A stretch of 60,559 bases of DNA from the NCBI GenBank assembly GCA_035625915.1, contig DASPOR010000099.1, forward strand, positions 1 to 60,559, given 5' to 3'. Below the pieces are notes generated by a model, which was not told the DNA's origin, did no database searches, and saw only the letters and a list, made by a program, of their open reading frames with translations. How positions within the stretch are numbered: position 1 is the first letter of the stretch; every line of letters starts with the position of its first letter. The translations under genes were made by a program, and so were the position numbers. The stretch is from Alphaproteobacteria bacterium. Its GTDB lineage: Bacteria > Pseudomonadota > Alphaproteobacteria > JACZXZ01. This document shows positions 50,986 to 59,742 of this stretch, one piece after another.

Positions 50986-51729
50986 TCACTGGCCGGCACA
51001 AACCTCAACGCTACTGGTTCCACCCGTGCATTTGGATTTGTTCGGGAAATACCACGCCGGGGCCGACTCGCCAGGTGTATCGAACGGCCCCGCAGGCAGT
51101 GTTTTGCCCTGTTCCTTCGCCTCCGCCTCATCGACAGCATTCACGACAGTCCAAAGCTTCGCCTGTGTCTTTGCCCGAGCATCTCGCTCGCTCGCATTAT
51201 CGGATTTGCCGCTCTGAGCAATGTCGCCGGGAGAGGGTTTGAGAATGCGAACGATTTGGCCATAAACCTTTGCCAGGTCACCCGTGTAGGAATCGCCGTT
51301 CTCCATGACGACCGTCGGCGCGTCGATGCAAATCTCCAACTGCATATCAGTGAGATTCCTGATCCGCACATGGAGGTCGTCGCCTAATCCCTCCAGCTGG
51401 ATCATGTGCCGAGAAAGCGCTGATTGAAGCGTGACTGGTGCGCCATCCTGAACTTTGACGACGGCCGTACCCAAGGTGGGCGGCGCACTGCCCAAAATCG
51501 CTCCAGATGCCGGTGCTGCCCTTGACTGGTCGAGGCAAAATGCGCTCACGTCGTCGTAGCCGCCAGGTGCAAGCTTGTGGCAACCGGGACCAATGACCAT
51601 CCTTTGTGAACCGGCGGTCGAGCCCGCCATAGCGGCGTAGCTATCCGGCGTCACCAGGCTTGACGCGAGAGCGACCATGACAACGCCCATTCCGGCTCGC
51701 AGCGCCTGCCCTGCCAATCCACGCCTCAC
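50986..51729 (-). CDS. Secreted hypothetical protein
   Basis: 247 residues. The GTG start at 51729 is fixed by CAGGAGG eight bases upstream; the frame is open further but without signal features. The signal peptide (LRAGMGVVMVALASSLVTPD) ends at SYAA. The mature part contains CHKLAPGGYDDVSAFCLDQS, a beta-rich middle (DLHVRIRNLTDMQLEICIDA) and a charged helical region (SDNASERDARAKTQAKLW), with six or so cysteines. Family not recognised. It is the first gene of the TonB/CHAT/cyclase run and is divergent from the metal-transport genes. Confidence 0.68.
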   Translation of the reverse strand: MRRGLAGQALRAGMGVVMVALASSLVTPDSYAAMAGSTAGSQRMVIGPGCHKLAPGGYDDVSAFCLDQSRAAPASGAILGSAPPTLGTAVVKVQDGAPVTLQSALSRHMIQLEGLGDDLHVRIRNLTDMQLEICIDAPTVVMENGDSYTGDLAKVYGQIVRILKPSPGDIAQSGKSDNASERDARAKTQAKLWTVVNAVDEAEAKEQGKTLPAGPFDTPGESAPAWYFPNKSKCTGGTSSVEVCAGQ

Positions 51730-51959
51730 GACATCAACCTCCTGACTGGATATGATATATCTAGCCGGCATTGTCGAGAAACCCGGCGCATGCCGTCGCC
51801 ACCTCGACATCCCCGCATGAGAAATGGCGGGTCGCTCCAACAGGCCAAAACGGGCCTGTTACCGGGCGACGGCATCGCATATGTTTAGCCCACTCGCGCA
51901 GGCAGCGAAATTGCGACACCTTCCGGCCTGCCAGGACCTTTGAGCGGTGCGAATCCGGC

Positions 51960-52583
51960 GTGCGCGGCCATAGTATTCTTCTCGTCCTTCAAGAGGCCCT
52001 GCGTTCAACGGCAGCCGCTACCCTGCTCGCCGCGATCTGGATTTTCCCAGCGCATGCACATCCGCATGTGTGGATCGGCGCTGACGTGGCCCTCCAATTT
52101 AAGGACAAGAGGGTCGCTGCGATGAAGATAACGTGGGTATTCGACGATATCTTTACCGAGTCGACGATAGAGGATTTCGGAAAAAAAGAGAGAGGCAAGA
52201 TCGATCAGTCGGAGCTGAAGGAGCTGGTGGCGGCAAGCTCGAAGTCGCTCAAGAAGTACAGCTATTTCACATATCTTCAGATCGACGGCAAACGGCGGAC
52301 CGTGACCGAAGTGCAGGACTTCACGGCTGAAATCGCAGATGGCCTGCTCGTCTATCACTTCACCGTACCCGTCGATCCTCCCGTGGATCCCCGCGTCCAG
52401 CCCTTTGAGTTCCTGCTTTACGACGAGACCTATTACGTCTATCTCGCCATGGCGAAAGGCCACAAGGTCACGTATGAAGGCGACGCTCCAGCCGACTGCA
52501 AAGAAACGCGCTCGACGGACACGACAACGCCGCTCTATTTCGGCTACGACTATCCGACCTTGATCAGGATATCTTGCAAATGA
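51960..52583 (+). CDS. DUF1007 periplasmic protein linked to metal transport
   Basis: About 207 residues from GTG 51960, chosen because it gives a clean signal peptide (STAAATLLAAIWIFPAHA before HPHVWIGADV); its ribosome binding site is weak. The mature HPHVWI start, ITWVFDDIFTESTIEDFGKK, VYHFTVPVDPPVDPRVQPFE and DETYYVYLAMAKGHKV match DUF1007. Members are regularly next to NicO/RcnA-type exporters, as here, with a four-base overlap. The likely role is periplasmic handling of a divalent metal (zinc, nickel or cobalt). Confidence 0.88.
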   Translation: MRGHSILLVLQEALRSTAAATLLAAIWIFPAHAHPHVWIGADVALQFKDKRVAAMKITWVFDDIFTESTIEDFGKKERGKIDQSELKELVAASSKSLKKYSYFTYLQIDGKRRTVTEVQDFTAEIADGLLVYHFTVPVDPPVDPRVQPFEFLLYDETYYVYLAMAKGHKVTYEGDAPADCKETRSTDTTTPLYFGYDYPTLIRISCK

Positions 52584-53539
52584 AGCGTTACCGCCATCTG
52601 CTCGTTACCAGCGCTATTTTTCTCCTGCTCGTCGCATGTTTGGCCGCATTGGCGAGCACGGATGTCGGTGCTGCGGGCAGCTTGCACCCGGCGATTGCAT
52701 GGATCAATGCAGTCCAGCGCAGTCTGTACGAGATCCTGGCCAACGCGGTGCGCCACGCGCATGAGCGGTCGTCGCCTTGGCCCCTGCTCGTGCTATTCGC
52801 TGTCTCATTCGCGTATGGCGTGCTCCACGCGGTCGGGCCAGGCCACGGAAAGATCGTGATCTCATCTTATCTTGTGGCGAGTGGAAGCCAAGCGCGGAAG
52901 GGCCTTCTGATTTCGTTCGCCTCGGCACTTGTCCAAGCGGCGTCGGCGATTATCCTCGTCGGCGTTTTGGCTCTGGCGCTCAACCTCACGCGAATGGAGG
53001 TCGACCAGAAAGGTCAGCTCCTCGAGGAGGCCAGCTACGCCTTGATCATCCTACTCGGTGTGTGGATGCTCGTCTCAACCTTTCGCGCCGGAGCCCATTG
53101 CGCGCACCTTCACGCCCATCATGGAGCGGACGCTCGTCACGACCAACACATCCACGAAGACTCCGAGGGGACGCCTTCATCCGCAATCGAGTTCGGCCCG
53201 CTTCGGCACGACTGGCGCCATTACCTCGCGGTCATATTCGCGACGGGAATACGACCCTGCAGCGGCGCCATTCTTGTTCTTCTTTTCTGCTTGGCGCAAA
53301 AAATATTCGTGGCGGGAATCGTGGCGACATTTGTGATGGCGCTCGGCACTAGCATAACGATTTCCGCTCTAGCGTTACTTGCCGTGGCGTCGCGCCGAAC
53401 CGCCCTTAGCGTTGCCGCCGGGGATTCCGAGTGGCAATCGCGGATCCACATCGGACTTTCGGCACTCAGTGCGGTCATCGTGGTCGCTGCCGGCTGTGTC
53501 CTCCTATTTGCGAGTTTATCCCAGCCGCTGTCGCTCTGA
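52580..53539 (+). CDS. NicO/RcnA-family nickel/cobalt transporter
   Basis: 319 residues from ATG 52580, overlapping the DUF1007 stop (ATGA). The signature motif SYGVLHAVGPGHGKIVISSYL-like helix and FATGIRPCSGAILVLLFCL are both present, with six hydrophobic segments. A His-rich loop (HCAHLHAHHGADARHDQHIH) lies between the two halves and probably binds metal. Such proteins export Ni/Co, though members paired with DUF1007 have also been linked to zinc. No RcnR or NikR gene is nearby. Confidence 0.92.
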   Translation: MKRYRHLLVTSAIFLLLVACLAALASTDVGAAGSLHPAIAWINAVQRSLYEILANAVRHAHERSSPWPLLVLFAVSFAYGVLHAVGPGHGKIVISSYLVASGSQARKGLLISFASALVQAASAIILVGVLALALNLTRMEVDQKGQLLEEASYALIILLGVWMLVSTFRAGAHCAHLHAHHGADARHDQHIHEDSEGTPSSAIEFGPLRHDWRHYLAVIFATGIRPCSGAILVLLFCLAQKIFVAGIVATFVMALGTSITISALALLAVASRRTALSVAAGDSEWQSRIHIGLSALSAVIVVAAGCVLLFASLSQPLSL

Positions 53540-53570
53540 AGTTCAAACGAGATTTGGCAAGGAGGCCAGA

Positions 53571-54818
53571 TCAGGGTTTGCGCCGGAGGAGAACCTCGGC
53601 CACTTCGATTCGGTAAGCGAGGACCGCGGGCAATAGGGCGCCAAGGAGACACGCGCCAAGCGCGAGGAGTGGTATATAAATCTCCGCCTCCGCAAGCGTA
53701 CTGCCGTCGAGCGCCATAGCGCCTGCCTCAGGAACCAACTTTCCGATCAGCCCGGCGCCGGCGTGTCCGAGCATAATCCCGATCACGGCGGCGGAAAAGG
53801 CCACGATCACCCCCTCGACAAGAACGAGCCACAAAAGTCCTGCTGGCGAAGCCCCCAGGGCGCGCATTATCGCAAAATCGTATCGCCGTTTGCGCATAGC
53901 GTTGAAAAGTGCAGTGCAAACACCCAGCGCCGACATTGCAATAAAAACGCCCGCCATGACGCGCAGCATGTCGCCACCCGCGCCGACGAATGCGAGAAAC
54001 CGCGTCGCCTCTTGCTGCGGTGACGCCCATTGCAACGTCGGGCGTCGGTCGACGTATTGCTCAAGCCTATCCAATGAGGCCGGGGACTTGAGCCGGATCA
54101 GCATTGCGGTTACTTCCCTAAGCGAATTCCCCACGGAACCGTCCCCTTCGGGGCTCGCTTCCGAGCTGCCGCCGAAGATCATCGATTTCGCATGGGCATA
54201 CTGTACCTCATGTACCCGCCACACGCTTTCGACCGACGTCAAGACGAGCCGGTCGATAAGGGTCCCCGTTTCACCGAGGATGCCGACGACGCGGTAGGGT
54301 GTATCCTTATGTTCGTCGCCTCCGCCGAAGACGCCGTGGATGCCGACGAAACTGTCACCAATTCTTAAGCGCGATCTTTTCGCAACCGTAGCACCCAAGA
54401 CGGCTTCAAGCGGAATCGTCCAGAACCGGCCGCTGTTCAATTTTGCGCCATATTGGGCGGAATAATCCGGCTCGGTTCCGACGATGCGAAACCCATCGTA
54501 GCTGTCGCCGAGCGCCATCGGTATCGCCACCGCCACGCCAGGATCCTCTCTCAGCGCTTGTGCCTCCGGGAGAGGAATATTCCCAGTCGGGACATCGGCC
54601 TGATACACGGTGGACAATACGAGCTGCAGGGCACTTCCTTTGGCGCCGACGACAAGGTCGAATGGCTTGGCGTTGCTCGTCATGCGCTCAGTGAATTGGG
54701 ATTCGAACAGAATGACGAAGACCACCGTCCCAAGGCCAATGGCGAGGAGCAACACTTGAAGCAAGCTCTCGGGGGCTCGCGCCTTCAAATAAGAAAGACT
54801 GATGGTCAGATGGTTCAT
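53571..54818 (-). CDS. FtsX/MacB-type ABC transporter permease
   Basis: 415 residues with one N-terminal helix (LLQVLLLAIGLGTVVFVILF), a large periplasmic domain (about 45-265) and three C-terminal helices in the FtsX pattern (GVFIAMSALGVCTALFNAMR, then LLWLVLVEGVIVAFSAAVIG and LLALGACLLGALLPAVLAYR). RRYDFAIMRALGASPAG is the coupling helix. No ATPase gene is adjacent, which is unusual. The type resembles the permease of the zinc-responsive PA4063-PA4066 cluster of Pseudomonas aeruginosa, which would fit its metal-transport neighbours (inference). Confidence 0.88.
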   Translation of the reverse strand: MNHLTISLSYLKARAPESLLQVLLLAIGLGTVVFVILFESQFTERMTSNAKPFDLVVGAKGSALQLVLSTVYQADVPTGNIPLPEAQALREDPGVAVAIPMALGDSYDGFRIVGTEPDYSAQYGAKLNSGRFWTIPLEAVLGATVAKRSRLRIGDSFVGIHGVFGGGDEHKDTPYRVVGILGETGTLIDRLVLTSVESVWRVHEVQYAHAKSMIFGGSSEASPEGDGSVGNSLREVTAMLIRLKSPASLDRLEQYVDRRPTLQWASPQQEATRFLAFVGAGGDMLRVMAGVFIAMSALGVCTALFNAMRKRRYDFAIMRALGASPAGLLWLVLVEGVIVAFSAAVIGIMLGHAGAGLIGKLVPEAGAMALDGSTLAEAEIYIPLLALGACLLGALLPAVLAYRIEVAEVLLRRKP

Positions 54819-54958
54819 GTTCAGACGTTTTCACGACCACTTATATGATTCTTCGCCAAATGGCCTGTCGCCTGGACACTCTGTCCGGCCTTGCGTGCGG
54901 CGGGGAATGCTATATCTTAGCCCTAGAGGGGCTTCAACCGGTGACGGGGATTTTGCCC

Positions 54959-55261
54959 ATGAGCAGAAAATTGGATCGGCGTGCATTCCTTCTTGGCACA
55001 GTTGGCGCTAGTAGCGCTTTAGCCTTGTTTTCCGGGGGCCGGCCGGCGTCGGCTTTCGTGACCGAGCGCATACCGCCGCAAAGTGCGCTTGGCGTGGCGT
55101 ATAGGGATCGCTGCAGTATCGACCCGGTACATGCCCAGATAATGGCGAAACTTGAGAAAAACCTCGCTGAGCGAACGGGAACGCCAGGCAGCTCGGTCTC
55201 GATGACGGAATATTGCCCCTTCTGCGGCTGCCCGATTGTTGCAACCCGGCGCTTTGACTGA
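54959..55261 (+). CDS. Small Tat-exported CxxC protein
   Basis: 100 residues from ATG 54959. The twin-arginine signal is SRKLDRRAFLLGTVGASSAL, cleaved after RPASA. The mature protein is about 70 residues with a C-terminal TEYCPFCGCPIVATRRFD containing the clustered cysteines of a metal or redox site. It is divergent from the FtsX-type permease and close to the NicO cluster, so a metallochaperone-like role is possible but unproven. Family not recognised. Confidence 0.75.
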   Translation: MSRKLDRRAFLLGTVGASSALALFSGGRPASAFVTERIPPQSALGVAYRDRCSIDPVHAQIMAKLEKNLAERTGTPGSSVSMTEYCPFCGCPIVATRRFD

Positions 55262-55342
55262 GGCTCCGAAAAGGCAATATCCCCTTTTCGCGGTGCGATA
55301 GGATTTGCCACCGTCAGAGGAGCAAATCCGTCGCCCCTTCGG

Positions 55343-56563
55343 TCACTTGATTTTGTCGAAGTCGATCTTCTTGAAATCGGCAAGCGAAAACGGTTTGCGC
55401 CCCAGGCGAACGTCGATCCACACGAATATGATCGTCAGGAAAAGGGGCAATATGAAGAGCAGGATTACGATCGAGCCGACGAGGGCATCGAAGCGGATCT
55501 CATCGATGTCCCTGGTAATCTCGTCGACCGGCACCACCATGCCGAGGTATTCGCGCTGACCGAATGGATTGGCGAATGCGCTGACACGCGCCAGGTAATC
55601 CCGCCCACCGACATCCATCATCCAGACCTTGCCGTCCAGGTGCTGGCGAAACTGCTCGAACAGTGCTGCGATAGCCGGAGCGCCCAGGCTTTCGATCTTG
55701 GTAGGAACCAAAATCGATTCACCCTCGTTCTTGACATTCTTATTGATCTTGCTCTCGTCTGGATAAGCCATGACGGTACCGTCATCGCCGAAGATGAAGG
55801 CCATGCTGGATGGCGTGATCTTCTGGTCCGCGAGGAAACTGGAAACCTCATGCAGTGACAGATCGGCGCCAAATACGCCCCCTTGCGAGCCGTTGAGACG
55901 CCGAGAGAGCGTTACGCCGATCTCTTGACTTGAGGCAAACAAATACGCGTCGCTCTGGTGAACATTTCCGTCCTGCGCCGCAACCGTGTACCATTGGCGC
56001 TTGCGCGGGTCGTACGTCGTTTCGTCTGAGATGCGCATCTCAATGGGCGTTCCGTCATTCGCCAGGAATGTCCAGCGCGTTGTCCGCTCGCCATTGTTGC
56101 CGCTCCCGATGAGTTCATGAGCGAAGACGGCTTGGTCAGGAGCACCAAGCTTCTGCCTTACCGCGGCGCGCTCGTCTCCGCTGATGCGCGTCACCATTTC
56201 GAAATCGCCGTTATCGAAGCCGACTTCCAGGGAAAAAATCTGCGGATAACGCCGCAGGCCCGACATCATCAGTGTCGGACGCTGGTCGTCAGGATCGGCG
56301 TCCATCTTGACGACCTGGGGGACCCGGGAGGAGAGAGAGACGATCGCGATCACGGGTTCGTAGAATAGCTTCACGCGATTGACGGTTTTGTCGCTGCTTT
56401 CGGCAAGGAGCCGCTCAGCGCTGGCAATTGTGAGCTTTGTCGTCTTCTGGAAGTTGTACCAGAGAATTCCGCCAAGCAAGCCGACGATGACGATTACCAT
56501 CAGGACGGCAATGGCGATATAGATCCGCGTGCCGGACTCTGTCTTCTTGCCCTTCCCAGCCAT
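55343..56563 (-). CDS. Cache-domain membrane receptor lacking an output domain
   Basis: 406 residues from ATG 56563 (GGGGG five to six bases upstream). Membrane helix 1 (IYIAIAVLMVIVIVGLLGGI) is followed by a periplasmic double-Cache-type domain (about 45-335; SLEVGFDNGDFEMVTRISGD, DPRKRQWYTVAAQDGNVHQS, GVFGADLSLHEVSSFLADQK, FIFGDDGTVMAYPDESKI). Membrane helix 2 (ALVGSIVILLFILPLFLTII) is followed by only about 25 cytoplasmic residues. Cache receptors usually continue into HAMP, cyclase, kinase or methyl-accepting domains, so this one must act through another protein or is shortened. No frame after the stop restores an output domain. Confidence 0.9.
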   Translation of the reverse strand: MAGKGKKTESGTRIYIAIAVLMVIVIVGLLGGILWYNFQKTTKLTIASAERLLAESSDKTVNRVKLFYEPVIAIVSLSSRVPQVVKMDADPDDQRPTLMMSGLRRYPQIFSLEVGFDNGDFEMVTRISGDERAAVRQKLGAPDQAVFAHELIGSGNNGERTTRWTFLANDGTPIEMRISDETTYDPRKRQWYTVAAQDGNVHQSDAYLFASSQEIGVTLSRRLNGSQGGVFGADLSLHEVSSFLADQKITPSSMAFIFGDDGTVMAYPDESKINKNVKNEGESILVPTKIESLGAPAIAALFEQFRQHLDGKVWMMDVGGRDYLARVSAFANPFGQREYLGMVVPVDEITRDIDEIRFDALVGSIVILLFILPLFLTIIFVWIDVRLGRKPFSLADFKKIDFDKIK

Positions 56564-57181
56564 GTGCGCCCCCATCGGATCACCCGCGCATTTTTGCGGG
56601 GCGCGTCGCGCAATGCACCGTCCCCGCGCCGACGCGGCCTATCCGACTTGGTTTAGAGCGCTAAAAGACTACCACCACGCTTCGTCCCGTCGCAATGTCA
56701 CCCAGTCATCGTCGACGGCATTTCGCTTGCGGCAGGCTCGCGACCTCTCACATTCCATCTAATCACATTCCATCTAACGGATACCACCTTTGGAGACGAT
56801 CCATTCACATAATCCGACATCCGTCACCGGTGGCAATCCGCGGTCTCAACTATGTAACAGTGGCGTCACCGAGACACCGCCGAGAGCCCTCCTAAGCTTT
56901 TGAAGCTATTTTGTTTTCGAATGCCAGCCGTACCTCCAACCATGGCATCCAATTTGCGTGAAGTTTTTGGCTGCGCTCATTGAAGAAGCGGTGGAATGGG
57001 GCGGAGGTCGGTCAGAGCAGCGAAACTGACAAGTTCTATCGGTAGGAGGGTGTCCGGCAGCATTGGCAACGTCAGCGGCAATGCAGGAGCGTAGGAGCAA
57101 CGCGCACATCGGAACCCTTAGTACGCGACCACGCCGCGAAGGACGAGTTCAGTGCGGCAATAGGGTGTCGAAGGAGGGATA
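56564..57181. other. Intergenic region upstream of the PqqD/ATP-grasp operon
   Basis: About 620 bp. It contains a perfect tandem 15-bp repeat at 56748-56777. A 33-codon frame from ATG 57081 ends in TAA overlapping the pqqD-like ATG by one base (TAATG); its sequence (MQERRSNAHIGTLSTRPRRE and on) is weak and its ribosome binding site poor, so it is not called. No other gene was seen. Confidence 0.45.
56748..56777. repeat. Perfect tandem repeat of TCACATTCCATCTAA
   Basis: Two exact 15-base copies follow each other at 56748-56762 and 56763-56777, about 400 bp upstream of the pqqD-like start and about 185 bp upstream of the Cache gene start. Candidate operator or slippage product. Confidence 0.6.
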
Positions 57182-57481
57182 ATGGGCGAGAAATTTCTGA
57201 GGCTGGCAGGGTTTGTCGAGCTGGAGGCCAGCGCCGATTCCGAGGGTTCTGTACTAATCAACGGACGTTCGGGAGTACTTTATTCATGTAACGCAACCGC
57301 TGCGATGTTGGCGTCCGAGTTGGTCAAGGGGGCCGACGTGGAATTGCTGCAAAAATTACTCATACAGCATTTCGAGGTGTCTGCGGACAAGGCACTGCGG
57401 GATATACATCAATTCATCGACGCTCTTAATGCGGCAGGATTGCTCGAAATAGTCGACCGTCCAATTATCCAAGTCGCCTAG
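57182..57481 (+). CDS. PqqD-like protein (RiPP recognition element / carrier-type)
   Basis: 99 residues from ATG 57182, with GAAGGAGGGA directly upstream. The winged-helix PqqD fold is visible: FVELEASADSEGSVLINGRS, GVLYSCNATAAMLASELVKG, ADVELLQKLLIQHFEVSADK and ALRDIHQFIDALNAAGLLEI. In RiPP pathways these proteins bind a leader peptide and hand it to a modifying enzyme; PqqD-like proteins are also paired with other enzymes. It is first in a rightward run with an ATP-grasp ligase (108 bp further) and a PLP decarboxylase. Confidence 0.88.
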   Translation: MGEKFLRLAGFVELEASADSEGSVLINGRSGVLYSCNATAAMLASELVKGADVELLQKLLIQHFEVSADKALRDIHQFIDALNAAGLLEIVDRPIIQVA

Positions 57482-57588
57482 TTGATCGGTGCGCAGATGT
57501 CATTGAGAACAGACATTTCAGTTTGCAATGTCTTCTGCGACTCTAAGTACTCGCCAACTAAATCCGTCGCTGCGCTGAGGGTCCCGCC

Positions 57589-59742
57589 ATGAACCACGGC
57601 GCCGCATTACCCGCCGGTCGTAAGGCCGCAATAGCAATCACCGGGTTTGAAGGCTTGGACGTCGCCGGCTCGGGCTTATCCATCGCCCGCGCCCTGAGGG
57701 CGGCGGACGAGGAAGCCTCGCTCTTATTGGCTCTGACATCAGATTCCATACCGTCAGCGGGCATGGTGAACGGCGTCACGGACATGGCGGCGTTCGTTCC
57801 CGCGCTGCTAGAACACACAAGCGAGGCCATCGATCAGATATTGGCCCTGCACAAGTCCATCCCAATTCGAGCGCTGATACCGGGCAATAACGATCATGCG
57901 CAACTTTTAGCGCAGTCGGGCAACCGCCTGGCCGCATCGGGAATCCGGACGTTTCTACCGCAGCCACAATTATTCGATCGCCTTGCGCCGGAAGTGATGC
58001 GGAAATTTCTTGGTAACGTCCCCATCGAAATCATGGTGAGCGGGACGCTCGCGTCGATTGCCGATGCGATGGAATGTGCGGAAATCTTGGCATTCCCGAC
58101 AACGCTTATTGCACAAAGTCAAAAACGGGTCGTGTGGTCGCCAAGTGAACTTCGCGCGCATTTGAAGCGACTCAACCCCAACTCCAATTCCAGAGTCCGT
58201 GCGGTGCCCGCCGATTTTAGCTCAGGCTATCGTGTCGCATGCCTCGCGGAAGACGGGGTACTTGGCCCTGTCGTCGTTACGCGCATTCTGGGCAGTACCA
58301 ACGCGGGCGACGTTGCGGCAAGTACCGTCGTCGATGATCCGTACATTTGCTATTTGACGGCCCGAATTGTGGAGGCCCTCGAGTGGACCGGCCCGTTGGA
58401 ATTCGAATTGCGACGATCTGTGGATACTGCGCCACTCGTCTTGATATGGGCGGAGTGCTCCTTGCCGAAATGGTCTATGTTAGCGCACTGGGCTGGATGC
58501 AATTTAGCGAGCGCCTTACTTAGCCGCATTGAGACCGGGAAGATGCCCGAAGCGAAAGCCGCGAGGGCTGGAACGATCGCGGCGCGCTGTACCTATGAGA
58601 CGGTTCTCGCGCCTGAAATCGCGGCCGCGTTTTCGGAGAACATCGTCGCGCGCCACAAGTCGCCCACTCATGTGCCGAAAAAGACAACGAGTGGGCCGTC
58701 GGTAGCGGTAACAGGCTTAAGCGTCAGCGACGTGATTAATCCTGGCGTGGGGGTATCGCGGGCGTTGCGTGTTGGAACGCACGTAGGTCAATTGATTGGA
58801 ATCGGTTATACCGCACTCGATGCGGGGGCGTACGATCCCGCTCTTTACGACGAAGTGTTTCGATTTGACTTTCCGAGGACAGCAGGAAGCTATCGGGCGC
58901 AGATATTAAGTGCGGCCAAGACCACCCGTATAGATGCCCTGGTGTCGTGCCTAGATGACGAACTTGTTTACGCGATCGCCATCGCTGACGATTTGGCCAA
59001 GAATGGAATTGCGACGCTGCTGCCCACTCTAGAGGCGCTTGAGAAGCGGTCGAAGACCACGCTGTTTGGCAGCGATCTTCGGGGCGATTGGGGGGCGTTC
59101 GCCATTCCGAGAAGTCAAGTCGTCGCTAATGAATACGATGCTCGCAAAGCCGTTTCACTTTTCAACAATGCGGCTGTCGTCAAAGGAGCGCGGTATCTCT
59201 GCACCCCCGTCCACAACGCAACTGAAGCCGCCTCGGCGTGGCGACGCCTACGGTCTCAGGATTCTTTTGGCAGGGTCATAATTCAGGAGCAATTGGACGG
59301 CCCGTCCTATGCGGTGAGCGTCGTCTGCAATCGCAAGCACGAGGTGGTTTCCTCGTTGACAATCAGAAAAGAAGCTCTTTGCCCGCGCGGGTCGACCTGG
59401 GGAGCGGTCAGTGTTTCCGAGCCCAAGTTGGAAGCCGCATTTGGGCAAATGCTACGGGAGATCGGCTGGGTCGGGCCTGCGGAGGGCGAGTTCATGTTGG
59501 ATCGCCGTCGCCGCCGCTTCTATCTGATTGAAGTGAACCCCCGGTTTACCGCTTGGATCGCAGCGTCTGCGATGATGGGGCCGAATCAACCGCTGATCGC
59601 CGTGAAACTTGCGCTTGGCGTTCCGTTTAAGGCCCCGTCCCCTGCGCCGGGCAAACTTTTCCTGCGCGCCTCCGACGAGGTTCGTATCACGGCGTCCAAA
59701 CTTTCCGAATTTGCAACGAGACGGACCTTTAGACATGGTTAG
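57589..59742 (+). CDS. Duplicated ATP-grasp ligase (carbamoyl-phosphate-synthase-like)
   Basis: 717 residues in two similar halves (about 1-365 and 375-717). Each begins with a Rossmann-like pre-ATP-grasp strand: IAITGFEGLDVAGSGLSIAR and VAVTGLSVSDVINPGVGVSR. The second half has an intact-looking ATP-grasp end: VIIQEQLDGPSYAVSVVCNR and FYLIEVNPRFTAWIAASAMM, with the Glu-x-Asn metal ligands. The matching place in the first half is LVLIWAECSLPKWSMLAHWA, where Glu-x-Asn is lost, so the first half is probably catalytically dead. ATP-grasp enzymes join a carboxylate to an amine or thiol through an acyl phosphate. It overlaps the next gene by eight bases. Confidence 0.9.
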   Translation: MNHGAALPAGRKAAIAITGFEGLDVAGSGLSIARALRAADEEASLLLALTSDSIPSAGMVNGVTDMAAFVPALLEHTSEAIDQILALHKSIPIRALIPGNNDHAQLLAQSGNRLAASGIRTFLPQPQLFDRLAPEVMRKFLGNVPIEIMVSGTLASIADAMECAEILAFPTTLIAQSQKRVVWSPSELRAHLKRLNPNSNSRVRAVPADFSSGYRVACLAEDGVLGPVVVTRILGSTNAGDVAASTVVDDPYICYLTARIVEALEWTGPLEFELRRSVDTAPLVLIWAECSLPKWSMLAHWAGCNLASALLSRIETGKMPEAKAARAGTIAARCTYETVLAPEIAAAFSENIVARHKSPTHVPKKTTSGPSVAVTGLSVSDVINPGVGVSRALRVGTHVGQLIGIGYTALDAGAYDPALYDEVFRFDFPRTAGSYRAQILSAAKTTRIDALVSCLDDELVYAIAIADDLAKNGIATLLPTLEALEKRSKTTLFGSDLRGDWGAFAIPRSQVVANEYDARKAVSLFNNAAVVKGARYLCTPVHNATEAASAWRRLRSQDSFGRVIIQEQLDGPSYAVSVVCNRKHEVVSSLTIRKEALCPRGSTWGAVSVSEPKLEAAFGQMLREIGWVGPAEGEFMLDRRRRRFYLIEVNPRFTAWIAASAMMGPNQPLIAVKLALGVPFKAPSPAPGKLFLRASDEVRITASKLSEFATRRTFRHG

